64,000 bases of DNA from Prosthecobacter debontii (lineage in GTDB: Bacteria > Verrucomicrobiota > Verrucomicrobiia > Verrucomicrobiales > Verrucomicrobiaceae), in assembly GCF_900167535.1 (NCBI RefSeq), contig NZ_FUYE01000011.1, forward strand, positions 1 to 64,000. Direction: 5' to 3'. The notes below the pieces were generated by a model. It worked only from the letters and a program-made list of their open reading frames with translations. It was not told where the DNA came from and did no database searches. Below are positions 17,303-26,312 of this stretch, one piece after another. The position numbers and the translations under genes are program-made. Each line of letters begins with the position of its first letter. Position 1 is the stretch's first letter.

Positions 17303-20300
17303 CTACAGCCAAATCATGAGCTGCTGCACGAGATCCTTGGTCTGAGTCACACGGAAGTCATCGCCAGCCTGGAGGCGCACTTTGCTGCCGCCGTTGTAAC
17401 TGAACTCGAAGATGACGGGCAGTTCGCCGGGGAACTTCACCAGCACCTCGTGGATTCGCTCCAGGTCGATCTGGCTGTGCTTGCGGCAGTCCAGACGGAG
17501 CACGAGCGGTTTCGGTGGCGGAGGTGGAGCGGCGGGTTTGGGGGCTGGGGGCTCGCTTCCGGCTTCACCCGCTTTGGGATCCCGGGCTTTTTTGGGCTGG
17601 AGCGGCTTGATGCTGCTGAGGGCAAAGCGGTTTCCTTCCGTGCGCTGGTCCTTCATGCAGCGGCAGCGGATCTCGAGCACGTTGCCGACCACCAAGAGCT
17701 CCTTGTGCTTTTCGTAGTCATCACTCCAGGCCATCATCTCGATCTGGCCGGTGAAGTCTTCAAAGGTGAAGGTGGCAAAGGGGCGATTGTCCTTCTTGGA
17801 GTATTTCACCTCCAGGGTGTTGATGATGCCCGCGATGGTGACCGTCTGCGGTTTGGCACTGGTGTCCACCTCCTCCAACGCGATGATGCGGGTCAGCTTA
17901 TTGGATTCGAAGTGACCGCGATAGCTGTCGAGTGGGTGACCACTGACGTAGAAGCCGAGCAGTTCCTTTTCATACCCCAGGGTCTCTTCCAGCGTCCAGG
18001 GAGTGACCTTGACTTCGACTGTCGATTTTTTCTTCGGCGGGGCCATGGCGAAGTCATCGAAGAGACCGCCCTGACCCGCCTTTTTGTCCTTCTGCATCAG
18101 GGCTGCGGAAGCGAGCACCTGATCGAGCCGCGCGAACATGGAGGCACGATCCTCCTTGGTGAAGTCAAAGGCCCCGGCACGCACCAGGGACTCCATGATC
18201 TTCTTGTTCACGGACTTGGTGTCGAGGCGGGAGCAGAAGTCTTCGAGGCTTTTGTAAGGGCCATTTTTCCGCCGTTCTTCCACGGCTGTGTTCATGGCGC
18301 CTTCACCGACGTTCTTGATGGCTCCGAGGCCGAAACGGATGGCGTTCGGCGCATCGGTGGTGGGATCGGCGTCCTTCGTGCGCTCGGGTGAGAAGGCCAT
18401 CTCGGACTTGTTCACGTCCGGCGGCAGGATGACGATGCCCATGCGCTGGCACTCGCTGACGAAGTTGGCAATCTTGTCTGTGTTGCTGACTTCGAGGCTG
18501 AGCACGCCCGTCATGAATTCGACCGGGAAATTGGCTTTCAAGTAAGCCGTGCGGTAAGTCACGATCCCGTAAGCTGCGGAGTGGGACTTGTTGAAACCGT
18601 ATTGGGCGAACTTTTCCAGCAAGTCGAAGATCTCGTTCGCCAGCTTCGGGGCGATGCCGTTGGTCTTCTGACAGCCATCCACGAAGACGAGACGCTGACG
18701 AGCCATCTCCTGGGCATCCTTTTTACCCATGGCTCGACGCAGCAAGTCAGCCTGACCGAGGGTGAACCCAGCGAGCAAGTTCGCCGCCTGCTGCACCTGT
18801 TCCTGGTAAACCAGAATCCCGTAGGTTTCTTTGGAGATCTTCTCCAGCAGCGGGTGCGGATACTCCACCTGCTCCAGGCCCTTTTTACGGGCAATGAAGT
18901 CGGGAATGAACTGCATCGGCCCTGGACGATACAGGGCCAGAATAGCGATAATCTCCTCGATCTTATCGGGCCCCAGCTGCTTGCAGGTATTGACCATGCC
19001 GCCGGATTCCATCTGGAACACAGCGACCGTCTCGCCTCGTTGCAGCATTTCGAAGGTTTTCACATCGTCCAACGGAGCGTTGGAGGTGTTGTAATCCGGG
19101 AACCGCTTCTTCACCCAATACTCGGCCTCGTGAATGACGGTCAGGGTTTTCAAACCCAGGAAGTCCATCTTCAACATACCCAGCTCAGTGAGCGGCTTCA
19201 TGGCGAACTGGGAAACGATTTCCTCTTCGTTGCCACGTGTCAGCGCGATGAAGTCATACAGCGGGCGATCCCCGATAACGACGCCGGCGGCGTGGATACC
19301 GGTGCCGCGGGTGATGCCCTCCAGGAAGGTGGCGTGCTTCCAAAGTTCCTGGGCGTTGCTGTCGGTATCGAGGTAGTTCTTCAGCTCGGGGTTTTTCTCG
19401 ACCGCATCCTTGAGCGTGATGTTCAGCTCGGTGGGGATCATCTTGGAGAGGCGATCCGCATCGCCATAACTCCAGCCGAGCACACGGCCCACGTCACGAA
19501 TCACGGATTTGGCGCCCATGGTGCCAAAGGTGATGATGTGGCTGACGCTCAACTCACCATACTTCTCGCGCACATACTGAATGACTTCGGGACGGCGGGT
19601 CTGGCAGAAGTCGATATCGATATCGGGAGGGCTGACGCGTTCCGGGTTGAGGAAACGTTCGAAAACCAGCTCAAAGCGCAGCGGGTCAATGTCGGTGATG
19701 CCGAGGACGAAGGCGACCACCGAACCGGCCGCCGAACCACGTCCCGGTCCCACGGGGATGCCGTGCTCACGCGCCCAATTGATGAAGTCCCAGACGATGA
19801 GGAAGTAACTGGTGAAGTTCTTTTCCGCCAGCAAGGCCAGCTCATAGTCCAGACGCTTGCGCAGGACCTCGTCATTGAGTGCACGGTCGCGTCCATAGCG
19901 GCGGATCAAGCCCTCCTCACAGAGGTGACGCAGATAGGCCACACGGTCCGGCCAATTGCCCGCCACGTCCCCCATCGGATACTGCGGGTAGCGGTCGATG
20001 CTGGTGGAGTCGAGCCGGATGTTGATGTTGCACTTCTCGGCAATCTCCAGGGTGGCGTCACAGGCCTCGGGAAATTCAGAGAACAGGGCGCGCATCTCCG
20101 CTGGGCTTTTGAAATAGACCTCGGGGGAGTAGGTGATGCGGTTCTGGTCATGCACGTTGGCTCCCGTGCCGATGCAGATCATGATGTCGTGGCTCTCATG
20201 GGCATCTCGATCCATGAAATGCACGTCATTGGTGGCCACGGTTTTTAGCCCGTAGCTTTTGCTCCACTTCAGAAGCTGCTCCGTGACGGTGCGCTGCTGC

Positions 20301-20899
20301 TCCATGCCATGGTTTTGCAGCTCCAGATAAAAGTTATCGGGCCCGAAGATCTCCACGAATTCACGCAGGCTCTTCTCTGCTTCTGCCGGGCGATCCGTCA
20401 GCAGCAGTTGATTGATCTCACCATTGATACAGCCACTCAGGCAGATGAGTCCCTTGCTATGCTTGCGCAGCAGGTCCTTATCGAGGCGGGGATTGTACCA
20501 TTGGCCGTAGAGATGCGCCTCGGTGACGATGCGGGAGAGGTTTTCGTAGCCCTCGTTGCTGGAGGCCAGCAGGGTCAGGTGCGAAGCGCGTTTGCGGCCC
20601 TGCACTTCCTTTTTTTCGTGCATGGAGCCGGGGGCCAGATAGACCTCACAGCCGATGATGGGCTTCACGACCTTCGCCAAATCTTCAGGGCTGGGTTCTT
20701 CGCCTTTTTTGACCTTCGGCTTGGTCTTCAGAGCCGACATGTAAAGGTCAATGGCTCCATACAGATTGCCATGGTCCGTGATCGCCACGGCTGGCATCTG
20801 ATACTTTTGCGCCCGCTTGACTAGATCCCCGATGCGGCAAGCGCCGTCGAGCAATGAGTAATCAGAGTGGACATGGAGGTGGACAAAGGAATCTGCCAT
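17303..20899 (-). CDS. dnaE: DNA polymerase III alpha subunit
   Basis: A 1198-residue replicative polymerase of the DnaE1 type. The N-terminal PHP domain starts FVHLHVHSDYSLLDGA with its metal His residues. The catalytic palm carries GPGRGSAAGSVVAFVLGITDIDPLRF and PPDIDIDFCQ, whose Asp residues bind the catalytic metals. Thumb/fingers motifs follow (GMLKMDFLGLKTL, FNKSHSAAYGIVTYRTAYLKANFP). Near the C-terminus an OB-fold (VTIAGIINTLEVKYSKKDNRPFA) and a Pro/Ala-rich linker (PPAPKPAAPPPPPKP) precede a short terminal domain. Length is normal for DnaE. ATG 20899 (MADSFVHLH) is chosen over a TTG at 20911. No neighbour is functionally linked. The 3' end lies 97 bases from the tandem array. Confidence 0.97.
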   Translation of the reverse strand: MADSFVHLHVHSDYSLLDGACRIGDLVKRAQKYQMPAVAITDHGNLYGAIDLYMSALKTKPKVKKGEEPSPEDLAKVVKPIIGCEVYLAPGSMHEKKEVQGRKRASHLTLLASSNEGYENLSRIVTEAHLYGQWYNPRLDKDLLRKHSKGLICLSGCINGEINQLLLTDRPAEAEKSLREFVEIFGPDNFYLELQNHGMEQQRTVTEQLLKWSKSYGLKTVATNDVHFMDRDAHESHDIMICIGTGANVHDQNRITYSPEVYFKSPAEMRALFSEFPEACDATLEIAEKCNINIRLDSTSIDRYPQYPMGDVAGNWPDRVAYLRHLCEEGLIRRYGRDRALNDEVLRKRLDYELALLAEKNFTSYFLIVWDFINWAREHGIPVGPGRGSAAGSVVAFVLGITDIDPLRFELVFERFLNPERVSPPDIDIDFCQTRRPEVIQYVREKYGELSVSHIITFGTMGAKSVIRDVGRVLGWSYGDADRLSKMIPTELNITLKDAVEKNPELKNYLDTDSNAQELWKHATFLEGITRGTGIHAAGVVIGDRPLYDFIALTRGNEEEIVSQFAMKPLTELGMLKMDFLGLKTLTVIHEAEYWVKKRFPDYNTSNAPLDDVKTFEMLQRGETVAVFQMESGGMVNTCKQLGPDKIEEIIAILALYRPGPMQFIPDFIARKKGLEQVEYPHPLLEKISKETYGILVYQEQVQQAANLLAGFTLGQADLLRRAMGKKDAQEMARQRLVFVDGCQKTNGIAPKLANEIFDLLEKFAQYGFNKSHSAAYGIVTYRTAYLKANFPVEFMTGVLSLEVSNTDKIANFVSECQRMGIVILPPDVNKSEMAFSPERTKDADPTTDAPNAIRFGLGAIKNVGEGAMNTAVEERRKNGPYKSLEDFCSRLDTKSVNKKIMESLVRAGAFDFTKEDRASMFARLDQVLASAALMQKDKKAGQGGLFDDFAMAPPKKKSTVEVKVTPWTLEETLGYEKELLGFYVSGHPLDSYRGHFESNKLTRIIALEEVDTSAKPQTVTIAGIINTLEVKYSKKDNRPFATFTFEDFTGQIEMMAWSDDYEKHKELLVVGNVLEIRCRCMKDQRTEGNRFALSSIKPLQPKKARDPKAGEAGSEPPAPKPAAPPPPPKPLVLRLDCRKHSQIDLERIHEVLVKFPGELPVIFEFSYNGGSKVRLQAGDDFRVTQTKDLVQQLMIWL

Positions 20900-21008
20900 T
20901 GGCCCACTCAACCTAGCCAGTTGCCGCTACATTTCGCCTCAAAAATGCGCGCGGCGGGAGATTTAGCCAATCCCGTAGGATCAGCTAGGTGAAGGAGAGC
21001 CTAAAGCC

Positions 21009-23534
21009 TCACAGCTCGATCTTCATCGGCGGCGGTGGCTTGAGCTGAATGATGGGCTGCTCGGTGGGATCACCTTCACCGACATCCACGGGCACCGCAC
21101 GGAGGATGGGGGTGCCGTCGTCGTTGACGGGGCGGGCGCGGAGCACAGGCTTCTCAGAGTTGTAGGGATCATCACCGAGGATGATGGGGTCCTGGAGATG
21201 CACGGGCTCGATGTTCACGTATTTGTTAGCATCGGCCATCATCGCCGTGTTGGCATTCTGGACGATGGCTCGGTGAAAGGCGGCTAGATCGGCAGGCAGG
21301 CCTTCTCCGGTATGGATGGGACAGGTGGTATTGTAGCTCGTCCCTGGACGCAGGTATTCATAATAAGTGCTGCGGACGGAGCGCTCGACACCATCGGGAC
21401 CTTTGACTTTGTCATAGCAGTAGTCCGTGGCACGCAGACCGCTCACGCGGCAGATTTCCACGCGATCGGCAGACTCCGGTGGATCGATTTCCTGAGGCGT
21501 GCGGCCCTTGGTGGAGGCATTGATGATGTCCGTCCAGATCGGCAGAGCCACTTTGTTGGAGAAGGCACCGGGATAAATGGTCTTTTGTTTGTCGAAGCCC
21601 ACCCAGACACCGCAGGTGACGGAGGAGGTGTAGCCGAGGAACCAGAGGTCTTTAAACTCATAGTGCGTGCCCGTTTTTCCACCGGCAGGGAAATCACCCA
21701 GACCATACTCAATCGAGGGAGCCCCGGTGCCGCGATGCAGAGCTTCCGAGAGGCAAGTATGCACCTGATAGGCCGCGATCTCGTCCATGGCCCGGACCGG
21801 TTGGAGGGTCTTTTCATCCAGCTGATAGACCGTCTTGCCCCGGAAGTCCGTGATGCGCTGGATCAGGTGCTGTTTCGCTGGGCGCTTACCCTGAGTGGGA
21901 AAGCAGGAGTAAGCGAGGCACATTTCATCCAGGCGAGCCTCCGAGGCACCCAGGAAGCTGGAAGGATAGTCCCGCAGCTCGGTGCCGATGCCAGCCCGTT
22001 TGACGAAGTCCTTGAAATCCTGTTTCAAGCGCCCGCCTTCCAAGGCGACTCGCTCTCCCAAGCGCACGGTGGCGGAGTTATGAGAGCCGACGAGAGCCTC
22101 CCGGGAACTGATGGGTTGGCGTGACCACTTGGGATCATCCACCTCCATGCCCCACTCCCCGAGAATGCCGGTGAAGCCGCCGATCATGATGCGCTGATTG
22201 CTCAGCGGTTCATCCGCCAGTGGCGTCATGGGGAAGTAGCCGGGCTTAGAGAAAGCTGCTGCATACACGAAGGGGGTAAAGGCGGTGCCGACGGGACGCA
22301 GGCCATCTGTGGCGCGATTGTATTGGCTGTCGATGAAGTCGCGGCCACCGACCATGGCCAGGATGGAGCCATCGGAGTTGTCCATCACGATCGCAGCGCC
22401 TTGCAGATATTCGGGTAGCGGGCGTGGCGTATCGGCGGGCAATTCGTGTTTGTTGATCTTGCTGCGCCAATCCGTCAAAATCCCGCGAAATTGGGTGTAG
22501 GTCTGGTGAGGGTAGTTCGGCCGGGTTTCCACCTCTGCGAGACGCTTTTTCATGGCCGTCTCGGCGGCTCGCTGGAGGTCTTTGTCGATGCTGGTGTAGA
22601 TCTGGAAGCCACCGATGGCAGCGCGTTCTTCACCGAGTAGGGCCACCACTTCCTGCCTCACTTTGTCAAAGGCATAGCTGAGCCTGGGATCGCTGCTCTG
22701 GGGAGCGGTCACCATGGGTTTCAGCTTCAGACTCTCGGCATCGTCTCGGCTCAGGGAGCCCTCGATGACCATGCGGTCCAGCACGTAGTTTCGTTCCTTG
22801 ATGGCGCGCTTAGGATGCCGGATCGGCTCAATGTTGTTCGGGCTCTTGATCAGGCCCGCAATGGTGGCGGCTTCCTCCACCGTCAGGTCTCGGGCATCTT
22901 TGCCGAAGTAACCTAAAGCCGCTGCCTGAATCCCGTAGAAGTTGCGACCGAAAAAGATGCGGTTCAGATAGAGCTCCAGGATTTCCGGCTTGGAGTATTG
23001 ACGCTCAATCCGCTGCGCCACAAAGGCCTCCATGATCTTACGTTTGTAGCTTTTTTCCATGAGCCCGAAAGTCTGGCGGGCGAGCTGTTGGGTGATCGTG
23101 CTGGCTCCCTGGGTGACTTCACCAGCGCGGAAGTTTAAATACACAGCGCGGATCAGGCCGATGTAATCCACTCCATCGTGGCTGAAGAAACGGCTGTCTT
23201 CCTGAGCGGTCAGGGCGTCGATAAAGTGCTGCGGCACGTCCTTGATCGGCACTGGGGTGCGGTTCAGCACATAGATGCGGGAGAGTTCGTCGCCATTGCG
23301 GTCGTAGATGATGCTGGCGGCCTCCAGTTTGCGGATCTCCGTGAGATCGTAAGTCTCGGCCTTAGCTTTGAGCGGAGCCACGATGATGGCATAAGCGCCC
23401 AGGGCGGCGACACCAGCGAGAATGATTAGAGCCATGAGGGCACTGAACCATGTCTTTCGGTAAAATGGGGTTTTGAGCCCGGACACGCCGCGCCAGTTCG
23501 TCTGGGGTTGAGTTTCCAAATCTTTGCCGAACAT
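21009..23534 (-). CDS. Class A penicillin-binding protein (GT51 + transpeptidase fold) lacking the SxxK motif
   Basis: An 841-residue inner-membrane protein. After one N-terminal helix (WFSALMALIILAGVAALGAYA) comes a GT51 glycosyltransferase domain with intact EDSRFFSHDG, GASTITQQLAR and RKIMEAFVAQRIE motifs, so glycan-strand polymerisation from lipid II is expected. The transpeptidase fold has S484-H-N and K620-T-G-T in the right order and spacing. But the place of the active-site S-x-x-K reads G-T417-A-F-T420-PFVYA, where PBP1A proteins have G-S-x-F-K-PF: both the acylated Ser and the general-base Lys are Thr. Codons (ACC in both positions) were read directly. The protein is therefore probably a glycosyltransferase with a dead or divergent transpeptidase. 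The C-terminal tail (about 110 residues) is Pro-rich. Confidence 0.95.
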   Translation of the reverse strand: MFGKDLETQPQTNWRGVSGLKTPFYRKTWFSALMALIILAGVAALGAYAIIVAPLKAKAETYDLTEIRKLEAASIIYDRNGDELSRIYVLNRTPVPIKDVPQHFIDALTAQEDSRFFSHDGVDYIGLIRAVYLNFRAGEVTQGASTITQQLARQTFGLMEKSYKRKIMEAFVAQRIERQYSKPEILELYLNRIFFGRNFYGIQAAALGYFGKDARDLTVEEAATIAGLIKSPNNIEPIRHPKRAIKERNYVLDRMVIEGSLSRDDAESLKLKPMVTAPQSSDPRLSYAFDKVRQEVVALLGEERAAIGGFQIYTSIDKDLQRAAETAMKKRLAEVETRPNYPHQTYTQFRGILTDWRSKINKHELPADTPRPLPEYLQGAAIVMDNSDGSILAMVGGRDFIDSQYNRATDGLRPVGTAFTPFVYAAAFSKPGYFPMTPLADEPLSNQRIMIGGFTGILGEWGMEVDDPKWSRQPISSREALVGSHNSATVRLGERVALEGGRLKQDFKDFVKRAGIGTELRDYPSSFLGASEARLDEMCLAYSCFPTQGKRPAKQHLIQRITDFRGKTVYQLDEKTLQPVRAMDEIAAYQVHTCLSEALHRGTGAPSIEYGLGDFPAGGKTGTHYEFKDLWFLGYTSSVTCGVWVGFDKQKTIYPGAFSNKVALPIWTDIINASTKGRTPQEIDPPESADRVEICRVSGLRATDYCYDKVKGPDGVERSVRSTYYEYLRPGTSYNTTCPIHTGEGLPADLAAFHRAIVQNANTAMMADANKYVNIEPVHLQDPIILGDDPYNSEKPVLRARPVNDDGTPILRAVPVDVGEGDPTEQPIIQLKPPPPMKIEL

Positions 23535-23603
23535 GAGGAGATGCCCTTGAATGCAGGGGCGGCTACTCTAACGGCAGCAACGCCCCTACGCCACTTGTTT
23601 CCC

Positions 23604-24674
23604 ATGACTGAACTAATGCGCATTCTGCACGATGATCTTGCCAACTCTCAGGAGGGCAGGCTGACCTTTGCTCAGGTGATGGAGAAGGCGCTGTATCATC
23701 CTCAACATGGCTACTATGGCCCTGGCCCGCGCCGCATCGGGCGTAGCGGAGACTTCTACACGGCGGTCAGTGTCGGGCCATTGTATGGGCGGCTGCTCGC
23801 TGAGTTGGCGCTTCAGGGATGGAAAGAGCAGGGGAGTCCGGGAGAATTTGCAGTCATCGAGCAAGCCGCGCATGATGGCCAACTCGCCGAGGATATCTGC
23901 GAGGAACTCCTGGGTAGACAGGGAACGAAGGGGCTACGTTACCTCATTGTCGAGCCCAATCCCCGTTACGAGGTCGTTCAGCGCCAACGGCTTGAACGAT
24001 TCGGTGAGCGGGTGAAATGGGTGTCTTCTCTGGCTGAGCTTCCGGCCATGCCAGCCCTGTTTTTGTGCAATGAATTGCCTGATGCCATGCCTGTCCATCT
24101 CGTGCGGTGGAATGGTCAGGTTTGGCACGAATTGTATGTGGCGGCTGACCGAGGCGAGCTGACCTTCACGCCCGCGGCGCTATCTTCCTCGGAGTTGGAG
24201 AGTGAACTCGCTCGCTTGCCGACGGACTTGCCCGAAGGCTACACCACCGAGGTGAACCTCGCGGCTCTGGCCTGGATGCAAGAGCTGATCAAGGTGCCCT
24301 TTCATGGGCAGATTTACATCGCCGATTACGGCCTGGATGACTTCGAACTGTATTCACCGACGCGCAGCACCGGCACGCTGCGCCGCTACGCCCAGCATCA
24401 GACCGATGACCGAGTCCTGGAAAATCTGGGCGAATGCGACCTGACCACGCACATCAATTTCACCCGCCTGATCGAGACTGCCGAAGCCGCGTCGCTGAAA
24501 GTCCGGAGCTACGAGTTACAAGGGCGTTTCCTGGGGAAGCTCGCCATGCCTGTGCTGGCGAGTTTGGAGGGGCGTCGAGATGGCTCGACGCAGGCTTTGC
24601 TCAGGCAGTTCCAATCCCTGACACATCCGGCGTTCATGGGCCGGTCTTTCCGGGTGCTGGTGTTGGAGAAGTGA
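23604..24674 (+). CDS. MidA/NDUFAF7-family SAM-dependent methyltransferase (DUF185, COG1565)
   Basis: A 356-residue protein of the COG1565 family, whose mitochondrial member NDUFAF7/MidA methylates an Arg in complex I subunit NDUFS2. Typical elements: LTFAQVMEKALYHPQHGYYGPG, GDFYTAVSVGPLYGRLLAE (SAM pocket), LIVEPNPRYEVVQRQRL, LFLCNELPDAMPVHLV, GQIYIADYGLDDFELYSPTRSTGTLRRYAQH and DLTTHINFTRL. ATG 23604 is chosen; upstream in-frame codons reach into the region in front of the divergent PBP gene, 69 bases away. Bacterial function is not settled. A link with complex I (nuoBC at 34-35.5 kb) is suggestive but not shown by position. The stop codon lies inside the left arm of an inverted repeat. Confidence 0.9.
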   Translation: MTELMRILHDDLANSQEGRLTFAQVMEKALYHPQHGYYGPGPRRIGRSGDFYTAVSVGPLYGRLLAELALQGWKEQGSPGEFAVIEQAAHDGQLAEDICEELLGRQGTKGLRYLIVEPNPRYEVVQRQRLERFGERVKWVSSLAELPAMPALFLCNELPDAMPVHLVRWNGQVWHELYVAADRGELTFTPAALSSSELESELARLPTDLPEGYTTEVNLAALAWMQELIKVPFHGQIYIADYGLDDFELYSPTRSTGTLRRYAQHQTDDRVLENLGECDLTTHINFTRLIETAEAASLKVRSYELQGRFLGKLAMPVLASLEGRRDGSTQALLRQFQSLTHPAFMGRSFRVLVLEK

Positions 24675-24816
24675 TGTGGGCACTCTTGCCCGCACGTCAC
24701 AAGACATCGCTACGAGGTGAATGATCGAAGGGCCTGTACTTCGATAGAATGGATGCGGTATTCCGACACAAAAGCTCTCAAGACCTGCGACTGCGGGCAG
24801 GAGTGCCCACATCACT
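24671..24816. repeat. 24-bp inverted repeat pair (MITE- or REP-like element)
   Basis: The arm 24671-24694 (beginning GTGATGTGGGCACTC) is the reverse complement of 24793-24816 with a single mismatch over 24 bases. Each arm is itself a near-palindrome (GTGGGCA around a short loop then TGCCCGC) of the same design as the hairpin at 1609-1626. The 98-base interior has no coding potential. The left arm overlaps the stop codon of the methyltransferase gene. The pair lies between convergent genes and may terminate transcription both ways, or be a small non-autonomous mobile repeat. Confidence 0.85.
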
Positions 24817-24836
24817 TTCTAAGGCCAGAGACTCAT

Positions 24837-26273
24837 CTACGCCAAGATCCCTTTCACCACCTGCCCAGGCTGACCATTCAGAATGGTTTCAGCACGACCG
24901 TTGCGCTTGTAGGTGAGGCGGTTGGCGTCCAGGCCAAACAGATGCAGCACCGTGGCGAGGTAATCGTAATGATGCACCACTTGATCCACGGCATTCAAGC
25001 CCCAGTCGTCGGTGGCCCCATGCACGTGCCCGGCTTTCACCCCGCCCCCAGCCATCCAGATGCTGAAGCCGTCGGTGTTGTGATCGCGACCAGGCTTGGC
25101 ATTGCCACGCCCTTGAATCACGGGCAGGCGGCCCATTTCACCTCCCCAGAAGACCAACGTGCTATCCAGCATGCCACGTGATTTCAGATCCTTCACCAGA
25201 GCCGCACTTGGTTGGTCATTGTTGCCGCAGCGGCGCACCAGGGCCTCGTTAATGTTTTCGTGCATGTCCCAGGAGTAGTCCCAGATCTGCACAAACCGAA
25301 CCCCGCGCTCCACCAGACGGCGGGCAATGATGCAGGCCTCGGCGAGACGGCGGGTGCGATCATCGTTGAGCCCATAGAGGGCCTTGGTGGCCTCCGTTTC
25401 ACCGCTCAGGTCCAGGGCATCGCTAGCTGCTGTCTGCATGCGGGCGGCCAGTTGATAACTGGCGATGCGGGCTTGCAGGTCCAGCTCACCGGGATGCTCC
25501 AAGAGATGCCTTCCATTGAGTTTTTCGAGAAGCGAAAGCTGCTTTTCCTGGGCGGCTCCTTTCAGGTAGTCAGGGGCGTCCAGATTCATGATGCGAGGCT
25601 GCTGCTCACGTACATGGGTGCCTTGGTAAACCGAGGGCAACAAACCACTGGCCCAGTAAGGTGAGCCGGGCGGGTTTTTTCCCACCACCAGGGAGACAAA
25701 AGCGGGTAGATTCTGCGAAACGCTACCCAAGCCGTAACTGAGCCAGCTACCTAGCGCGGGACGACCACTGATGCCGCTACCCGTATCCAGCGCCTTCATG
25801 CCGGCGACGTGGTTGCGGATGCCTGTCAGGTTCATGCTGCGCACCAGACAGATATCATCCGCTAGAGTAGCGGTGTGTGGGATGAGCTCCGAGAGTTCCA
25901 TGCCCGAATCGCCATGACGACTGAACTTGAACGGGCTGCCCATCACCGTCTTGGTCGCACCGCCCGCATTGTCGAATTTGATTTCGCCGCCGGGGAAGAT
26001 TTTGCCGTCCCACTTATTCAGCAGGGGCTTGGGATCAAACATGTCGATGTGACTGGGACCGCCGCCCATGAAGAGCGAGATCATCGCCTTGGCCTTCGGT
26101 TCGTGATGCGGCTTCTTCGGCAGGTTGTCATAGGTCACCCGATCCAGCAGCGGCTTTTCGGGAGCTTCGGCTCCGATCAGGCCATCTTGCTGGAGCAAGG
26201 AAAGCAAACCCAGGGAACCGAGATTGAAAGCACTCGTGCCCAGAAAGTGACGGCGTGATAGGCAGGTGGACAT
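24837..26273 (-). CDS. DUF1501 protein (Tat-exported, sulfatase-fold-like)
   Basis: A 478-residue protein that begins MSTCLSRRHFLGTSAFNLGSLGLL: an SRRHFLG twin-arginine motif followed by a hydrophobic stretch, so Tat export is expected. The body carries the DUF1501 features AMISLFMGGGPSHIDMFDPKP, GSPFKFSRHGDSGMELSELIPH, DDICLVRSMNL, GVRFVQIWDYSWDMHENI, and VFWGGEMGRLPVIQGRGNAKPGRDHN, an alkaline-phosphatase-superfamily-like layout of Asp/His ligands. Function is unknown. Its start lies 39 bases after the end of the DUF1549/DUF1553 gene, the standard operon partner in Planctomycetes and Verrucomicrobia, where the pair is present in many copies and presumed to act on external substrates. Confidence 0.95.
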   Translation of the reverse strand: MSTCLSRRHFLGTSAFNLGSLGLLSLLQQDGLIGAEAPEKPLLDRVTYDNLPKKPHHEPKAKAMISLFMGGGPSHIDMFDPKPLLNKWDGKIFPGGEIKFDNAGGATKTVMGSPFKFSRHGDSGMELSELIPHTATLADDICLVRSMNLTGIRNHVAGMKALDTGSGISGRPALGSWLSYGLGSVSQNLPAFVSLVVGKNPPGSPYWASGLLPSVYQGTHVREQQPRIMNLDAPDYLKGAAQEKQLSLLEKLNGRHLLEHPGELDLQARIASYQLAARMQTAASDALDLSGETEATKALYGLNDDRTRRLAEACIIARRLVERGVRFVQIWDYSWDMHENINEALVRRCGNNDQPSAALVKDLKSRGMLDSTLVFWGGEMGRLPVIQGRGNAKPGRDHNTDGFSIWMAGGGVKAGHVHGATDDWGLNAVDQVVHHYDYLATVLHLFGLDANRLTYKRNGRAETILNGQPGQVVKGILA

Positions 26274-26312
26274 GGCAGGAAGACGGGTCAAGGAATGCAG
26301 GGGCAGTGAGGA

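Noticed and set aside
16856..18391. 511-residue plus-strand frame
   Set aside because: It is the antisense shadow of the dnaE 3' end plus the tandem array and contains no known domain.
18581..20248. 555-residue plus-strand frame
   Set aside because: Antisense to the conserved dnaE coding sequence; no domain.
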